Shown here: piece after piece, positions 46,356-54,672 of the stretch
Layout of the letters: each line of letters starts with the position of its first letter
Numbering within the stretch: the first letter of the stretch is position 1
Assembly: GCF_000336555.1 (NCBI RefSeq)
Contig: NZ_KB375281.1
Location: 1,926,030-1,990,029 of the forward strand
Direction of reading: 5' to 3'
DNA: 64,000 bases
DNA from: Afipia clevelandensis ATCC 49720
GTDB lineage: Bacteria; Pseudomonadota; Alphaproteobacteria; Rhizobiales; Xanthobacteraceae
Position numbers and translations under genes: made by a program
Notes under the pieces: generated by a model
Told to the model about the DNA's origin: nothing
Seen by the model: the letters and a program-made list of their open reading frames with translations, nothing else
The model's database searches: none

Positions 46356-47050
46356 TGTTGGAAGTTCGCGATCTGCACGCCTATTACGGCAAAAGCCACA
46401 TCCTCCAAGGCGTCGACATGAACATCGCCGCCGGCGAGGTGGTCAGCCTGCTCGGCCGCAACGGCGTCGGCCGTTCGACCACCGTGAAGGCGATCATGGG
46501 CGAGGTGCCGCCCCACGGCACCATCAACTTCAAGGGCCAGAACATCGCCGGCCTGCCGAGCTACAAGATCGCCCACCTCGGCCTCGGCTACGTGCCCGAG
46601 CACCGTGACATCTTCCCCGGCCTCACCGTGCGGCAGAACCTGCTGCTCGGCATCAAGGACACGAAACATCCGGGCAAATGGAAGCCCGACGACATGCTCG
46701 AAATGTTCCCGAACCTGAAGGCGCGCGCCGACACCGCGGCGGGCGTCATGTCGGGCGGCGAGAAGCAGATGCTCACCATCTGCCGGACGCTGATGGGCGA
46801 CCCCGAACTCATCATGATCGACGAGCCGACCGAAGGTCTCGCGCCGCTGATCGTGCAACAGGTCGGCGACCTGATCGCGGAAATCGCCAAGCGCGGCGTT
46901 GCGATCCTGCTGGTCGAGCAGAAACTGTCGATCGCCATGCGCATTTCGCACCGGCTCTACGTGATGGGCCACGGCCGCATCGTGTTCGAGGGCACGCCCG
47001 CCGATCTGAGGGCCAACGAGTCCGTCCGCAAGGAATGGCTCGAGGTTTAA
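46355..47050 (+). CDS. LivF-type ATPase of importer 1, Walker A Lys replaced by Arg
   Basis: A 231-residue ABC ATPase, partner of the LivG-type subunit. The signature MSGGEKQML and Walker B LIMIDEPTEGL are normal. The Walker A motif reads GRNGVGRST at residues 34-42: residue 40 is Arg (codon CGT) where Lys normally contacts the phosphates. The change may cripple this nucleotide site, as in other asymmetric ABC pairs, or Arg may suffice. I recall similar GR motifs in some LivF homologues, so this may be a subfamily trait. The start ATG shares its A with the LivG stop. Confidence 0.9.
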   Translation: MLEVRDLHAYYGKSHILQGVDMNIAAGEVVSLLGRNGVGRSTTVKAIMGEVPPHGTINFKGQNIAGLPSYKIAHLGLGYVPEHRDIFPGLTVRQNLLLGIKDTKHPGKWKPDDMLEMFPNLKARADTAAGVMSGGEKQMLTICRTLMGDPELIMIDEPTEGLAPLIVQQVGDLIAEIAKRGVAILLVEQKLSIAMRISHRLYVMGHGRIVFEGTPADLRANESVRKEWLEV

Positions 47051-47065
47051 GGACAGTGTGCACCT

Positions 47066-47087
47066 CGTCCCGGCCTTCGCCGGGACG
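47066..47087 (+). terminator. Hairpin after importer operon 1
   Basis: CGTCCCGGC and GCCGGGACG pair in a 9-base stem over the loop CTTC, 16 bases after the LivF-type stop. No T-run follows, so Rho-independent termination is uncertain. It also resembles a short dispersed palindrome; a similar GCCTTCGCCGGGAC stem lies near 36660. Confidence 0.5.
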
Positions 47088-47122
47088 ACTCGTTGAAAGA
47101 TCGCGCCAATAGCGACACGCCG

Positions 47123-48007
47123 TTACACTTCAAAATATGCCTTCTGATCGATGTCCGTCAGCAGATCGGGATGCGTCGGCCGCCAGTTCAGGAGGTTGCG
47201 CGTCCATTCGCTTGATGCGGGGATATCCATTCCCGCGAACCGGGTGAACCATCCGAAATGATCGGCGGCCTCTTCCGGCGACTTGGAGACCACCGGCACA
47301 CTCAGCCACCAGCCGATCACACGGGCAATCTCCTTGAACGGAACGCCTTCGTCCGCGACCGCATGATATGGGCCATCGGTCGCGCCGCGCTCAAGCGCAA
47401 GCCGGTAAAGCCGCGCAGCATCGAAGCGGTGCACGCCCGGCCACCTGTTCATTCCGTCGCCGATGTAGGCCGAAACACCTGTCTCGCGCGCGAGTTTGAT
47501 CAGGTTCGGAACGAAACCGTGATCGCCAGCGCCATGCGTCGACGGCGCCAAGCGCACCGATGCCGCCCGCACGCCCCGGGCTGCGAGTGCTTGCGCTGCG
47601 GCCTCCGACATGCGCGGAAAACCCGGTGAAGGACCGTCCGCCTCGGTCGCAAGGCGGCCGGGTGCGACCAGCGCCAGACCTGATGTAACCAGCAGCGGCC
47701 GCTCCGATCCTTCCAGCACAGAGCCGAGGGTCTCAATGGCGCGCCGGTCCATCTCGCAATTGTCCGCGAATTTCGAGAAATCGTGATTGAAGGCGAGATG
47801 GATCACGCCGTCAGCCGCCGCGGCGCCGCTGCGCAAACTCTCCAGGTCCTCCATATCGCCGCGATGAACTTGCGCACCCGCCGCTGTCAGCTTTTTGGCG
47901 CCCTCGTCGGAGCGCGCAAGGCCGAGCACCGTGTGCCCTGCTCCGATTAATTCCTGAACCACGGCCTCGCCGACAAATCCGGTCGCGCCGGTGACAAACA
48001 CACGCAT
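47123..48007 (-). CDS. NAD-dependent epimerase/SDR-family reductase
   Basis: A 294-residue extended SDR. The Rossmann motif [13 protein letters not shown] is at residues 5-17, [17 protein letters not shown] lies near 66 and the C-terminal half contains [13 protein letters not shown] near 165. The usual YxxxK is not in the standard place, so it may not be an active epimerase. It is divergent from an XRE-type regulator across a 98-base gap holding a palindrome, so it is probably that regulator's target. The substrate is unknown. Confidence 0.82.
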   Translation of the reverse strand: MRVFVTGATGFVGEAVVQELIGAGHTVLGLARSDEGAKKLTAAGAQVHRGDMEDLESLRSGAAAADGVIHLAFNHDFSKFADNCEMDRRAIETLGSVLEGSERPLLVTSGLALVAPGRLATEADGPSPGFPRMSEAAAQALAARGVRAASVRLAPSTHGAGDHGFVPNLIKLARETGVSAYIGDGMNRWPGVHRFDAARLYRLALERGATDGPYHAVADEGVPFKEIARVIGWWLSVPVVSKSPEEAADHFGWFTRFAGMDIPASSEWTRNLLNWRPTHPDLLTDIDQKAYFEV

Positions 48008-48073
48008 CAGACATTCTCCTTCATCGAACGGGACAAATGTCGGGCTTTCCGTTATGCTGTTAAAGTAGTGACG

Positions 48074-48087
48074 TTATACTGGTATAA
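48074..48087. promoter_or_regulatory. Palindromic operator candidate between SDR gene and XRE-type regulator
   Basis: TTATAC and GTATAA flank TG, a perfect 14-base palindrome about 19 bases before the regulator ATG. TATACT and TATAAA within it resemble -10 elements, so a bound repressor would block transcription. Confidence 0.45.
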
Positions 48088-48105
48088 AAACTAACAGGCA
48101 CCGCG

Positions 48106-48945
48106 ATGCCCAGCCCCGACGACAACCTGCTCGGCACCTATCTGAAGGACCGCCGCGCCAAGCTCGATCCGGCCTCCTTCGGCCTGCCGCTCAAGCGGCG
48201 GCGCACGCCCGGCCTGCGGCGCGAGGAAGTCGCACAGCGCGCCAATGTCAGCGCCACCTGGTACACATGGCTGGAACAGGGACGCGGCGGCGCGCCCTCC
48301 GCCGACGTGCTCGACCGCATCGCGCGCGCGATGATGCTGACCGACATCGAGCGCGAGCACATTTTTCTGCTCGGTCTCGGCCGTCCGCCGGAAGTGCGCT
48401 ACGCGGCCGCGCAGAGCATCACGCCGCGCCTGCAGCGAATTCTCGACGCGCTCGACATCAGTCCGGCCTTCATCAAGACGCCGACATGGGATGTGGTGGC
48501 GTGGAACAAGGCCGCTGCTGCCGTTCTGACCGACTATGCCCAGCTTGCACCCGAGCAGCGCAACATCCTGCGCCTGATCTTTCGCGACTCACATGTGCGT
48601 TCGCGGCAGGACAACTGGGGCAACGTGGCCCGCTTTGTGGTGGCAGCCTTCCGCGCCGATGCCGCGCGCGCGGGAGCGACCCATGCGGTTCAGGGACTGG
48701 TCGACGAACTCAGCCGCGAAAGCCCGGAATTCGCGGCAATGTGGCGCGACAACGACGTGCGCACCCATGGCGACGGCACCAAGACGTTGCACCATCCTTC
48801 GGTCGGGCCGCTGCAGATGGAATACTCGGCCTTCGCCGTCGACGGCCGGCCCGATCTCGGCATGGTGGTCTACAATCCGCTGACGAAAGGCGACGCCGAT
48901 AAGGTTCGCGCGCTGATGAAAGCGAAGCAGAAGACATCGCGTTGA
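48106..48945 (+). CDS. XRE-family regulator with MmyB-like sensor domain
   Basis: A 279-residue transcription factor. Residues about 8-85 form a Cro/C1-type helix-turn-helix (LRREEVAQRANVSATWYTWL is the recognition part), followed by an MmyB-type PAS-like ligand domain (residues about 100-275) with ALDISPAFIKTPTWDVVAWN near 122 and FRADAARAGATHAVQGLVDE near 183, FHHPSVG-like LHHPSVGPLQMEY near 227. MmyB domains may sense fatty acids. It is divergent from the SDR gene and likely autoregulated through the palindrome at 48074. Confidence 0.9.
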   Translation: MPSPDDNLLGTYLKDRRAKLDPASFGLPLKRRRTPGLRREEVAQRANVSATWYTWLEQGRGGAPSADVLDRIARAMMLTDIEREHIFLLGLGRPPEVRYAAAQSITPRLQRILDALDISPAFIKTPTWDVVAWNKAAAAVLTDYAQLAPEQRNILRLIFRDSHVRSRQDNWGNVARFVVAAFRADAARAGATHAVQGLVDELSRESPEFAAMWRDNDVRTHGDGTKTLHHPSVGPLQMEYSAFAVDGRPDLGMVVYNPLTKGDADKVRALMKAKQKTSR

Positions 48946-48962
48946 CGACTGGCGCGCGCCGT

Positions 48963-49637
48963 CTACTCCCCGTAACCCCGCAGCCGGTCCAGATCCACCA
49001 CGGTGACGCCGCCGTATTCCAGCCGCAGCAGGCCTTCCTTCTCCAGCGTCTTGAGGCACTGGTTGGCGTTCTGCCGCGAGATGCCGGAAATCGCGCCAAG
49101 CTCCTCCTGCGTGATTTCAAGATGGCGCGTGTGGTCCGGATAGAGGATCGGATTGAAGAGCGAGGCAATGGAGCGCGCGAGCCGCGCCTTGGCGTCCAGC
49201 ATCCGCCCGTATTCGACCAATCCCATGAACTGGCCGAGTCGCTCGTTCAAAAGGCCGACCAGGAAACGGTTGAACGCGACACTGTTTTCGAACAGCCACA
49301 TGAAGGTGGCGCGGTCCATCAAGGCGAGGCGCGTGTCGCGCAGCGCCACCGCGTCATAACGTCTCGCCTCGTTCTTGAGGACAGTGCCCTCGCCGAACCA
49401 CGCACCGTTGGTCATGCCGGTGAAACTCACCGCCTTGCCATCGCGCGAGCCGGTGCCGATCCGCACCAGCCCGCTCACCACGCCCATCCAGTATTCAAAG
49501 TGATCGCCGCGCATGCAGATGAATTCATTCGCGCTGAATGATTTCTCGACAACGCCTGCGCGCGCGACCTCGGTTTCCTTGTCGGTCAGGCCGCGGGACC
49601 AGACCGCGATGCGCTTGAGCTGTTCTGCAGTAATCAT
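48963..49637 (-). CDS. Crp/Fnr-family transcriptional regulator
   Basis: A 224-residue regulator with an N-terminal cyclic-nucleotide-binding-like beta-roll (residues about 25-115, EFICMRGDHFEYWMGVVSGL) and a C-terminal HTH_Crp winged helix (residues about 145-215, LGAISGISRQNANQCLKTLE). No Fnr-type Cys cluster is present. I start at ATG 49637 rather than at 49769, whose first 44 residues look unrelated. It is divergent from importer operon 2 across a 265-base gap and is its most obvious candidate regulator. Confidence 0.88.
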   Translation of the reverse strand: MITAEQLKRIAVWSRGLTDKETEVARAGVVEKSFSANEFICMRGDHFEYWMGVVSGLVRIGTGSRDGKAVSFTGMTNGAWFGEGTVLKNEARRYDAVALRDTRLALMDRATFMWLFENSVAFNRFLVGLLNERLGQFMGLVEYGRMLDAKARLARSIASLFNPILYPDHTRHLEITQEELGAISGISRQNANQCLKTLEKEGLLRLEYGGVTVVDLDRLRGYGE

Positions 49638-49705
49638 GTGGCCCGGCAAATCACCTGATGTTGCGGCGCGGTAGGAACGTCGTTGGTATACCGCGCACGC
49701 ACCGA

Positions 49706-49721
49706 AATTGCCCAACCAATT
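49706..49721. promoter_or_regulatory. Inverted repeat between Crp/Fnr regulator and importer operon 2
   Basis: AATTG and CAATT flank a 6-base spacer, the spacing of Crp-type half-sites, 69 bases upstream of the regulator ATG. A second, weaker pair TTGT-CAGGC-ACAA (49720-49732) overlaps it. It is a plausible binding site but short. Confidence 0.3.
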
Positions 49722-49902
49722 GTCAGGCACAAGACATTTATCTGTCGCGAATTCCCGTAAGGACGGCAACCGGCAAATGCGCCCCTGCAGCGCAAAGCAT
49801 CAATAGTAGAATGGCTTGCCGGGGCCCGCCGGTATAGGATCGGGCTGTGGTGACGAACCATAGATAAAGAGCGCGCCAAGCGCCGTATCTGGGAGGATTT
49901 GA

Positions 49903-50724
49903 GTGGCTTACGCATTGGAGGTGCGGGGGGTCTCACTGCGGTTCGGCGGCGTGCGCGCGCTGACTGACGTGAGCTTCGGCGTCAAGGAAGGCGAACTGTT
50001 CTCGATCATCGGCCCCAACGGCGCCGGCAAGACCTCGATCGTGAACTGCGTTTCCGGCCGTTACACCCCGACCGAGGGACAGCTCTTCTATCAGGATCGC
50101 GACATCACCGGCCTCAAGCCGAATGCGCGCGCCGCGCTCGGCATCGGCCGCACGTTCCAGAATCTCGCGCTGTTCCACCACATGACGGTGCTCGACAACA
50201 TCATGGTCGGGCGGCACCACCTGCTGAAGAACAATTTCCTCACCGGCTCGCTGTACTGGTTGACCGGCGCGCGGCGCGAGGAACTCGAACACCGCCGCAA
50301 GGTGGAAGAGATCATCGACTTCCTCGACCTGCAGTCCGTGCGCAAGGCGACCGCTGGCACCCTCTCCTACGGCCTGCGCAAGCGCGTCGAACTCGCCCGC
50401 GCCATGGCGCTGGAGCCGAAACTCATTCTTCTCGACGAGCCGATGGCCGGCATGAACTTCGAGGAGAAAGAAGACATGGCGCGCTACATCGTCGATCTCA
50501 ACGAAGAATACGGGATGACGGTGATGATGATCGAGCACGACATGGGCGTGGTGATGGACATCTCCCACCGCGTCACCGTGCTGGATTTCGGCCGCAAGAT
50601 CGCCGAAGGCCTGCCCACCGACGTGCTGGACGATCCGCATGTGAAGAAAGCCTATCTCGGCGAGGAAGACGAAGTGCTCGACGTCCTCGACGACACCATT
50701 CCGGTCGCGGAGGCCTCGGCATGA
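49903..50724 (+). CDS. LivG-type ATPase of importer 2
   Basis: A 273-residue ABC ATPase. Walker A is GPNGAGKTS (near residue 38), the signature LSYGLRKRVELA (near 156) and Walker B LILLDEPMAGM (near 178) are intact, and the switch His is in IEHDMGVV. GTG 49903 has GGGAGG about 7 bases upstream, a strong site. It heads importer operon 2 and overlaps the acyl-CoA synthetase gene by four bases. The C-terminal tail (EVLDVLDDTIPVAEASA) is an acidic extension. Confidence 0.93.
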   Translation: MAYALEVRGVSLRFGGVRALTDVSFGVKEGELFSIIGPNGAGKTSIVNCVSGRYTPTEGQLFYQDRDITGLKPNARAALGIGRTFQNLALFHHMTVLDNIMVGRHHLLKNNFLTGSLYWLTGARREELEHRRKVEEIIDFLDLQSVRKATAGTLSYGLRKRVELARAMALEPKLILLDEPMAGMNFEEKEDMARYIVDLNEEYGMTVMMIEHDMGVVMDISHRVTVLDFGRKIAEGLPTDVLDDPHVKKAYLGEEDEVLDVLDDTIPVAEASA

Positions 50725-52652
50725 TGGATTATGCAGGCCGCGCCGCGCAGGCGGACACCTATCCGAAAATGCTCCGGCTCAACGCGAAAGAGCACGGCAA
50801 CGAGATCGCGCTGCGCGAAAAAGATTTCGGCCTCTGGCGTGTCTTTACGTGGAACGACTATCAGAACCGCGTGCGCGACTTCACCCTCGGCATGGTGGAG
50901 CTTGGCATCAAGCGCGGCGATGTGATCGGCATCATCGGTGACAACCGCCCGGACTGGGTGGCGGCGGAAGTGGCGGCCCATGCCGTCCGCGGCATGTCGC
51001 TCGGCATGTATCGCGAGTCGCTGCCCGAAGAAGTGCTCTATCTGCTCACCTACGGCGAAACCAAGATCGTGTTCGCCGAGGATGAAGAGCAGGTCGATAA
51101 ACTGCTTGAACTGGGCGACCGCGCGCCGCATCTCAAGCACATCGTCTATTCCGATCCGCGCGGCATGCGCAAATACGACGATCCGCGCCTGATCGAAGCC
51201 GATGTACTGGCGAAGATGGGCCGCGACCGCGCCGCCCGCGAGCCACAGCTTTACGACCAGATGGTGGACGCGACCGCCGGCGACGACGTCGCCATTCTCT
51301 GCACCACCTCGGGCACCACCTCGAATCCCAAGCTTGCCATGCTCAAGGCGGGCTCGGTGCTGCGTCACTGCGCGACGTATCTGTCCTTCGACCCGAAAGG
51401 CCCGGACGACGAGTACGTGTCCGTGCTGCCGCTGCCCTGGATCATGGAGCAGGTTTACGCACTCGGCAAAGGCCTGCTGTCGCGGATGAAGGTCAACTTC
51501 GTCGAGCAGTCGGACACCATGATGCACGACTTCCGCGAGATCGCGCCGACCTTCGTTCTGTTCGCGCCGCGCATCTGGGAAGCCATCGCCGCCGACGTCC
51601 GCGCCCGGGTGATGGACGCCTCCTCGCTCAAGCAGAGCCTCTATGAGACCGGCATGAAGGCCGGACTCTCCGCGCTCGAAGCGGGCAAGAAGTCGATGGT
51701 GGCGGAAACGCTGGTGTTCCGCGCGCTGCGCGACCGGCTCGGCTTCACCCGCCTGCGCTCGGCCGCCACCGGCGGCGCGGCGCTGGGCCCGGACACCTTC
51801 AAGTTTTTCCGCGCCATGGGCGTGCCGCTGCGCACGCTCTACGGCCAGACCGAAACCCTCGGCGCCTTCACGCTGCATCCGGCAGATGCGGTCGATCCGG
51901 ACACCACCGGCGTCCCGATGGGCGAGTCCGTCGAAATCCAGATCGTGGACCCGGACGTCAACGGCGTCGGCGAGATCGTGGTGCGCCACCCCAACATGTT
52001 CTCGGGTTATTACAAGAATGAGGCTGCCACCGCCGCCGACATGCGCGACGGCTGGATGCATTCGGGCGACGCCGGCTACTTCAACAAGGCGAAGCAGCTC
52101 GTTGTGATCGACCGCATCAAGGATCTGGCGCAGACCGCGCGCGGCGACCGCTTCTCCCCGCAATATATCGAGAACAAGCTGAAGTTCTCGCCTTACGTCG
52201 CCGAAGCCGTGGTACTCGGCGACGGGCGCGACTATCTCGCGGCGATGATCTGCATCCGCTTCTCGATCGTCTCGAAATGGGCGGAGAAGAACCGGATTTC
52301 GTTCACGACCTATACCGACCTTTCCTCGCGGCCGGAAACCTATGACCTGCTGCGCAAGGAAGTCGAGGCGGTGAACGCCACGCTGCCGCCCGCGCAGCGC
52401 ATCTCGAAATTCCTGCTGCTCTACAAGGAGCTCGATGCGGACGACGGCGAACTGACCCGCACCCGCAAGGTCCGCCGCACCGTGATCAACGAAAAGTATG
52501 CCGACATCATTGATGCGATCTACGGCGGAAAGCCGGACATCGACATCGACACCGTGATCCGTTTCCAGGACGGCACCACGCAGCGCATCCGCTGCACCCT
52601 GCCGGTCATCGACCTCGGAACGCCACACAAGACGGCGGAGGCGGCCGAGTGA
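50721..52652 (+). CDS. AMP-binding acyl-CoA synthetase embedded in the importer operon
   Basis: A 643-residue ANL-superfamily enzyme, expected to activate a carboxylic acid to its CoA thioester via an acyl-AMP. It has the P-loop TTSGTTSNPKLAM near residue 196, the YGQTE motif near 375 and the hinge GDAGYFNKAKQLVVIDRIKD near 448, the long-chain synthetase layout. Its position between the LivG- and LivH-type genes, with four-base overlaps on both sides, points to activation of the imported acid. Aromatic or fatty acids are possible; the sequence does not say which. Confidence 0.9.
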   Translation: MMDYAGRAAQADTYPKMLRLNAKEHGNEIALREKDFGLWRVFTWNDYQNRVRDFTLGMVELGIKRGDVIGIIGDNRPDWVAAEVAAHAVRGMSLGMYRESLPEEVLYLLTYGETKIVFAEDEEQVDKLLELGDRAPHLKHIVYSDPRGMRKYDDPRLIEADVLAKMGRDRAAREPQLYDQMVDATAGDDVAILCTTSGTTSNPKLAMLKAGSVLRHCATYLSFDPKGPDDEYVSVLPLPWIMEQVYALGKGLLSRMKVNFVEQSDTMMHDFREIAPTFVLFAPRIWEAIAADVRARVMDASSLKQSLYETGMKAGLSALEAGKKSMVAETLVFRALRDRLGFTRLRSAATGGAALGPDTFKFFRAMGVPLRTLYGQTETLGAFTLHPADAVDPDTTGVPMGESVEIQIVDPDVNGVGEIVVRHPNMFSGYYKNEAATAADMRDGWMHSGDAGYFNKAKQLVVIDRIKDLAQTARGDRFSPQYIENKLKFSPYVAEAVVLGDGRDYLAAMICIRFSIVSKWAEKNRISFTTYTDLSSRPETYDLLRKEVEAVNATLPPAQRISKFLLLYKELDADDGELTRTRKVRRTVINEKYADIIDAIYGGKPDIDIDTVIRFQDGTTQRIRCTLPVIDLGTPHKTAEAAE

Positions 52653-53542
52653 ACACCCAGCTCCTGATTCAGCTTCTCATCAACGGTCTCGTTGTCGGCA
52701 CGCTCTACGGCGTCGTCGCGATGTCCTTCGTGCTGATCTACAAGGCGACGCAGGTGGTCAATTTCGCGCAGGGCGAACTGCTGCTGGTCGGCGCATGGGT
52801 CTGCTGGGCGCTGCTCACCAAATACCATGTGCCGTTCTGGCTCGGCATGCCGATCACCCTGGTCTTCATGTTCGTGCTCGGCATCGCGATCCAGATCGTG
52901 ATCCTGCGGCCGATGATCGGCGAGCCGATCATCTCGGTCATCATGGTGACAATCGGTCTCTCTACCGTGCTGCAGGCGCTGATGAAGTGGATTTTCGGCA
53001 TCAACCTGCAGCCCTTCCCGCAGATCTTCCAGACCAAACTGGTCAATATCTTCGGGTTGCAGGTGCAGACGGTCTATATCCTCAGCCTCGTGGTCTCCGG
53101 ACTGATGATGGCCGGCATGGCCTGGTTCTTCCGGGTGTCGAAATACGGCCTCGCCATGCGCGCGACCGCGTTTAACCAGCAGGTCGCACAGTCGCTCGGC
53201 ATTTCGGTGAAGAGCGTGTTCGCGATGGCTTGGGCGATTTCGGCTACCGTCTCGGCGGTCGCGGGCATTGTGGTCGCGGTCGTCAACGGCGTCTCATCCG
53301 GCCTTGCCGCCTACGGCATCAAGGTGTTTCCGGCCACGATCCTCGGCGGCCTCGACAGCGTCGGCGGCGCGGTGCTCGGCGGCATCATCATCGGCCTGCT
53401 CGAGAACGTCGCCCACTTCGTCGACAGCGAATATCTGCACTGGGGCAACCTGTTCGAGATCGCGCCGTTCTACGCGCTCATCCTCATCCTGATGATCAAG
53501 CCTTACGGCCTGTTCGGCACCAAAGACATCGAGCGGATCTGA
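52649..53542 (+). CDS. LivH-type permease of importer 2
   Basis: A 297-residue inner-membrane permease of about eight helices. LINGLVVGTLYGVVAMSFVL near residue 8, VVNFAQGELLLVGAW near 36 and a C-terminal GGLDSVGGAVLGGIIIGLLE near 232 match LivH. The start is a GTG overlapping the synthetase stop (GTGA). It forms the membrane channel with the LivM-type subunit. Confidence 0.93.
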   Translation: MNTQLLIQLLINGLVVGTLYGVVAMSFVLIYKATQVVNFAQGELLLVGAWVCWALLTKYHVPFWLGMPITLVFMFVLGIAIQIVILRPMIGEPIISVIMVTIGLSTVLQALMKWIFGINLQPFPQIFQTKLVNIFGLQVQTVYILSLVVSGLMMAGMAWFFRVSKYGLAMRATAFNQQVAQSLGISVKSVFAMAWAISATVSAVAGIVVAVVNGVSSGLAAYGIKVFPATILGGLDSVGGAVLGGIIIGLLENVAHFVDSEYLHWGNLFEIAPFYALILILMIKPYGLFGTKDIERI

Positions 53543-53545
53543 ACC

Positions 53546-54616
53546 ATGGCCGGCCAAACCCTCCTCCCCGCGGGCGACTATCGCAGCACCTACGCTGCGG
53601 ACACGACGATCTTCCCGACCAGGACCAGCCGCAACATGCTGATCCTCGGCATCGTGCTGATCTGCTTTGCGCCCTACGTGCTGAACGAATACATGCTCAG
53701 TCTGCTGATCCAGATCGGCATTTTCGGCATTGCCGCGCTCGGCCTCAACATCGTGGTCGGATTCACCGGCCAGATTTCGATCGGTCACGCGGCCTTCTTC
53801 GGCTTCGGCGCATTCACCTCGGCCTATCTCTCGAACCACCACGTGCCGGTGTTCTTCTGCATTCCGCTGGCGGGTGTGGTGACCGCGCTGGTCGGCCTGA
53901 TCTTCGGCCTGCCTGCTGCGCGCCTGAAAGGCCTTTATCTGGCGATTGCGACGCTGGCGGCGCAGTTTATCCTGATCGACTTCTTCAACCGCGCCGAATG
54001 GTTCACCGGCGGCAGTGTCCCCGCCATCGCCGAACCGTTCTCGATCTTCGGCAAGGTCCTGCGCGGCGACAAGCAGTATTTCTATGTCGTGCTGGCCTAC
54101 GTGATCGTGTGCTTCTTGCTGGTCACGAACCTGATGCGCACCCGCGACGGCCGCGCGCTGGTGGCGGTCCGCGACCATTATCTCTCCGCCGAGATCATGG
54201 GCATTAACCTCACCAAATACCGCACCCTCTCCTTCGGCCTCGCCGCATTCTTCGCAGGCGTCGGCGGCGCGCTTTATGCTCACTACAATCAGGTGGTCTC
54301 CAACGAAGGTTTCGGCATCGACCGCTCGATCATCTTCCTGGCCATGATCATCATCGGCGGCGTCGGCTCGATCATGGGCACGCTGATGGGCACCGCCTTC
54401 ATGGTGCTGTTGCCGGAATCGATGGAATGGGCGAGCGCCGCCCTCAGCGGCAGCTCTATCGACCATGTGCTCGGCCTGAAGAACAACATCGCCTGGCTGC
54501 GCGAAATCGCCATCGGCATGGTCATCATCATCTTTCTGATGTGGGAGCCCGACGGGCTTGCGCATCGCTGGAAACAAATCAAGGCTTACTGGAAACTCTA
54601 CCCGTTCTCGCATTGA
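53546..54616 (+). CDS. LivM-type permease of importer 2
   Basis: A 356-residue permease with about nine helices. ALGLNIVVGFTGQISIGHAA near residue 66 followed by FFGFGAFTSAYL is the LivM signature, and RDHYLSAEIMGINLTKYRTL near 208 is the ATPase-coupling loop. It starts 3 bases after the LivH-type stop. It is shorter than the LivM of importer 1, which has additional C-terminal helices. Confidence 0.93.
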   Translation: MAGQTLLPAGDYRSTYAADTTIFPTRTSRNMLILGIVLICFAPYVLNEYMLSLLIQIGIFGIAALGLNIVVGFTGQISIGHAAFFGFGAFTSAYLSNHHVPVFFCIPLAGVVTALVGLIFGLPAARLKGLYLAIATLAAQFILIDFFNRAEWFTGGSVPAIAEPFSIFGKVLRGDKQYFYVVLAYVIVCFLLVTNLMRTRDGRALVAVRDHYLSAEIMGINLTKYRTLSFGLAAFFAGVGGALYAHYNQVVSNEGFGIDRSIIFLAMIIIGGVGSIMGTLMGTAFMVLLPESMEWASAALSGSSIDHVLGLKNNIAWLREIAIGMVIIIFLMWEPDGLAHRWKQIKAYWKLYPFSH

Positions 54617-54672
54617 GGTCGGAACGGGCTCACAACAAAAAGACCTCGAGAGGAAACCGGAGGAAGACAACA

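Noticed and set aside
50652-52628. Very long open frame (658 codons) on the minus strand
   Set aside because: It is antisense to the acyl-CoA synthetase. Its product is His/Arg/Glu-rich without domain motifs, the usual result of high GC third-position bias.
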